This document shows positions 39,087-40,670 of a stretch of 40,670 nucleotides of DNA, piece after piece. Numbering within the stretch: position 1 is the first letter of the stretch; each line of letters starts with the position of its first letter. The position numbers and the translations under genes are program-made. The stretch is from Burkholderia sp. E7m39. Its GTDB lineage: Bacteria > Pseudomonadota > Gammaproteobacteria > Burkholderiales > Burkholderiaceae. A model generated the notes under the pieces. The model was not told the origin of the DNA. It saw only the letters and a list, made by a program, of their open reading frames with translations, and made no database searches. The stretch covers positions 1 to 40,670 of the forward strand of contig BBSL01000427.1 of NCBI GenBank assembly GCA_001319865.1, read 5' to 3'.

Positions 39087-40658
39087 TTATGCGTGAACGG
39101 CGACGTGTGCGGCCACATCGCGCCCGGCACTCTCGACATGGCCCGCCATGTGCCTTCCCAGCGCGACGCGATCCGCGCCGCTCGCAGCCGTTTCGTGCAC
39201 GAGCCGCCCCTCCGCGATCACCGCGATGCGATCCGCCAGTTCCAGCAGTTCATCCAGGTCTTCGCTGACGAGCAGCACGGCCGCGCCCGCATCGCGCGCG
39301 GCGAGAATGCGTGCATGAATATCGGCGACGGACGCGAAGTCCAGCCCGAACACGGGATTGGCGACGATCAGCACATCGACCGCTTGCCCCAGCTCGCGCG
39401 CGAGCACGGCGCGCTGCACATTGCCGCCCGACAGCGTGCCGATCGCACGCGCGGGCACGGGCGGCCGCACATTGAATTCGGCGATGAGCCGCTCGGCGCG
39501 TTCACGCATCGCCCGACGATCGAGCAGCCAGCCGTGCCGCTTCATCGGTGTGCGATCGAAGTCGCGCAAGGCGAGGTTATCCGCGATGCTCATGTTCGCC
39601 ACGCATGCATTGCGCAGCGGCTCTTCGGGCAACGCAAACACACGCAGCCGCGTCATCTCCTCACGCGTCGCGCGATACGGCGCGCCATGCATGCGCATTT
39701 CGCCGCTGTGCACGCGGCGCTGCCCGACGAGCGCTTCGATCAGTTCCTTCTGCCCGTTGCCCGACACCCCCGCGATGCCGAGTATCTCGCCCGACCTTAC
39801 CGCCAGCGACAGTTCGCGCACGGCCGTATGTCCCCGGTCATCGATCACGCTGAGTTGCGACAGCGCGAGGCGCACGGGCGCATCCGCCGACACCGTTCGA
39901 CGCGCAGGGCGCGCCGCAGCCAGTTCCGGATCGTCCTGCAAGGTTTCGCCGCCCATCATCCACGCGGCCAGCCTGTCGCGGCTCGTATCGGCAACCGCGC
40001 TCGTGCCGACCAGCTTGCCTTTGCGCAAGACGGTGACATCGTCTGCATAAGCCATCACTTCGCGGAACTTGTGCGTGATCATCAGCACGGTCAGTTCGCC
40101 GCGCGTCGCGAGATCGCGCATGAGGCCCAGCACTTCGTCGGCTTCCTGCGGCGTGAGCACGGACGTGGGTTCGTCCAGAATCAGGAAACGCTGCTGCAAA
40201 TAAAGCTGTTTCAGGATTTCGAGCTTCTGCTTCTCGCCGGCAGCCAGACTGGAAACGGGTGCATCGAGCGGCAGACGAAATGGCATCGAACGCATGAACG
40301 CGTCGAGCGAGGCGCGTTCTTTCGGCCAATCGATCTTCCACGGCAACCGCCCGCGCGCAAGCAGCAGGTTCTCTTCGACCGACAAGCCCGCCGCCAGCGT
40401 GAAATGCTGGTACACCATGCCGATGCCCAGCGCCTGCGCATCGCGCGGCGACGCGATCTTCACCTGCCGCTGATCCGCGATGACCTCGCCGTCATCGAGC
40501 ACGCCATAGCCGACGAGCCCTTTCACGAGCGTGCTCTTTCCCGCGCCGTTCTCGCCCAGCAGCGCATGCACGGTGCCCGCGCGCACCTTCAGTGTCACGT
40601 CGTCGAGCGCGGTGAATGCGCCGAAGCGCTTGGTCGCGCCCAGCACTTCGACGCTCAT
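39087..40658 (-). CDS. ABC transporter ATPase with two ATP-binding domains (nucleoside/ribose type)
   Basis: The protein has 523 residues; the start ATG lies 12 bases from the window edge. The first domain has an intact Walker A (GENGAGKST, Lys41), signature-like VSSLAAGEKQKLEILKQL and Walker B FLILDEPTSVLTP. The second domain is degenerate at Walker A (GVSGNGQKELIEAL) and Walker B (VLIVANPVFGLD) but has LSGGNVQRAVLARELG. This arrangement is typical of CUT2-like systems for BMP-family binding proteins (YufO/NupO, RbsA relatives), which import nucleosides, purines or similar heterocycles. Permeases and binding protein should lie to the right, outside the window. It heads the visible part of the amidase operon. 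Confidence 0.93.
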   Translation of the reverse strand: MSVEVLGATKRFGAFTALDDVTLKVRAGTVHALLGENGAGKSTLVKGLVGYGVLDDGEVIADQRQVKIASPRDAQALGIGMVYQHFTLAAGLSVEENLLLARGRLPWKIDWPKERASLDAFMRSMPFRLPLDAPVSSLAAGEKQKLEILKQLYLQQRFLILDEPTSVLTPQEADEVLGLMRDLATRGELTVLMITHKFREVMAYADDVTVLRKGKLVGTSAVADTSRDRLAAWMMGGETLQDDPELAAARPARRTVSADAPVRLALSQLSVIDDRGHTAVRELSLAVRSGEILGIAGVSGNGQKELIEALVGQRRVHSGEMRMHGAPYRATREEMTRLRVFALPEEPLRNACVANMSIADNLALRDFDRTPMKRHGWLLDRRAMRERAERLIAEFNVRPPVPARAIGTLSGGNVQRAVLARELGQAVDVLIVANPVFGLDFASVADIHARILAARDAGAAVLLVSEDLDELLELADRIAVIAEGRLVHETAASGADRVALGRHMAGHVESAGRDVAAHVAVHA

Positions 40659-40670
40659 CGCTTTGACGGG

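Overview
The window is high-GC proteobacterial DNA that most resembles a Burkholderiaceae genome (Paraburkholderia/Caballeronia type). This rests on the OmpC-like porin with a terminal Phe, the aromatic-acid/H+ symporter family, AtzH-like and FCD-type GntR proteins, and dense codon use with long shadow frames. The genus is inference. There are no rRNA or tRNA genes, CRISPR arrays or insertion sequences that I can recognise. It looks like accessory DNA from a secondary chromosome or megaplasmid: an exopolysaccharide locus followed by several catabolic cassettes.

Layout. (1) 1-2.9 kb: the end of an amidohydrolase gene on +, then on - a periplasmic amino-acid binding protein, its permease and a PhzF-like protein. 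No ABC ATPase is visible for this importer. (2) 3.2-18.6 kb: an exopolysaccharide region. Reading leftward from 16.05 kb it has a BY-type tyrosine autokinase/chain-length regulator, a Wzx-like flippase, a GT4, a GT2, a GT4, a GINT1-type beta-propeller protein and another GT4. After a 0.8 kb gap come an AraC-type regulator and a Wzy-like polymerase. A Tat-exported right-handed beta-helix protein is divergent on +. No priming glycosyltransferase and no Wza exporter are in the window. (3) 18.7-30.8 kb: an amine/nitro-aromatic catabolic region. A porin and a hydroxylaminobenzoate-lyase-like protein sit beside a leftward operon: Rieske oxygenase, glutamine-synthetase-like ligase, [2Fe-2S] ferredoxin, ferredoxin reductase, gamma-glutamyl hydrolase, LysR regulator and aromatic-acid symporter. 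A divergent GntR regulator and a nitroreductase follow.

(4) 30.8-36.1 kb: a small SSB-like protein, an exported SGNH hydrolase and, divergent from it, a large adenylation-carrier-thioesterase protein whose adenylation domain is of the acetoacetyl-CoA synthetase type. (5) 36.3-40.67 kb: a leftward operon with a double ABC ATPase of the nucleoside/ribose type, formamidase, a cysteine hydrolase of the isochorismatase superfamily, an AtzH-like protein and a GntR regulator, probably for scavenging nitrogen from an amide or ureide.

The two most interesting systems are these. The gamma-glutamylation/Rieske operon has the ligase-oxygenase-amidase logic of aniline pathways, but with an oxygenase that has no beta subunit and a separate ferredoxin and reductase. 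The second is the stand-alone acetoacetyl-CoA-synthetase-like A-T-TE synthetase. Several perfect inverted repeats and a thrice-repeated 8-mer lie in the control regions of these genes.
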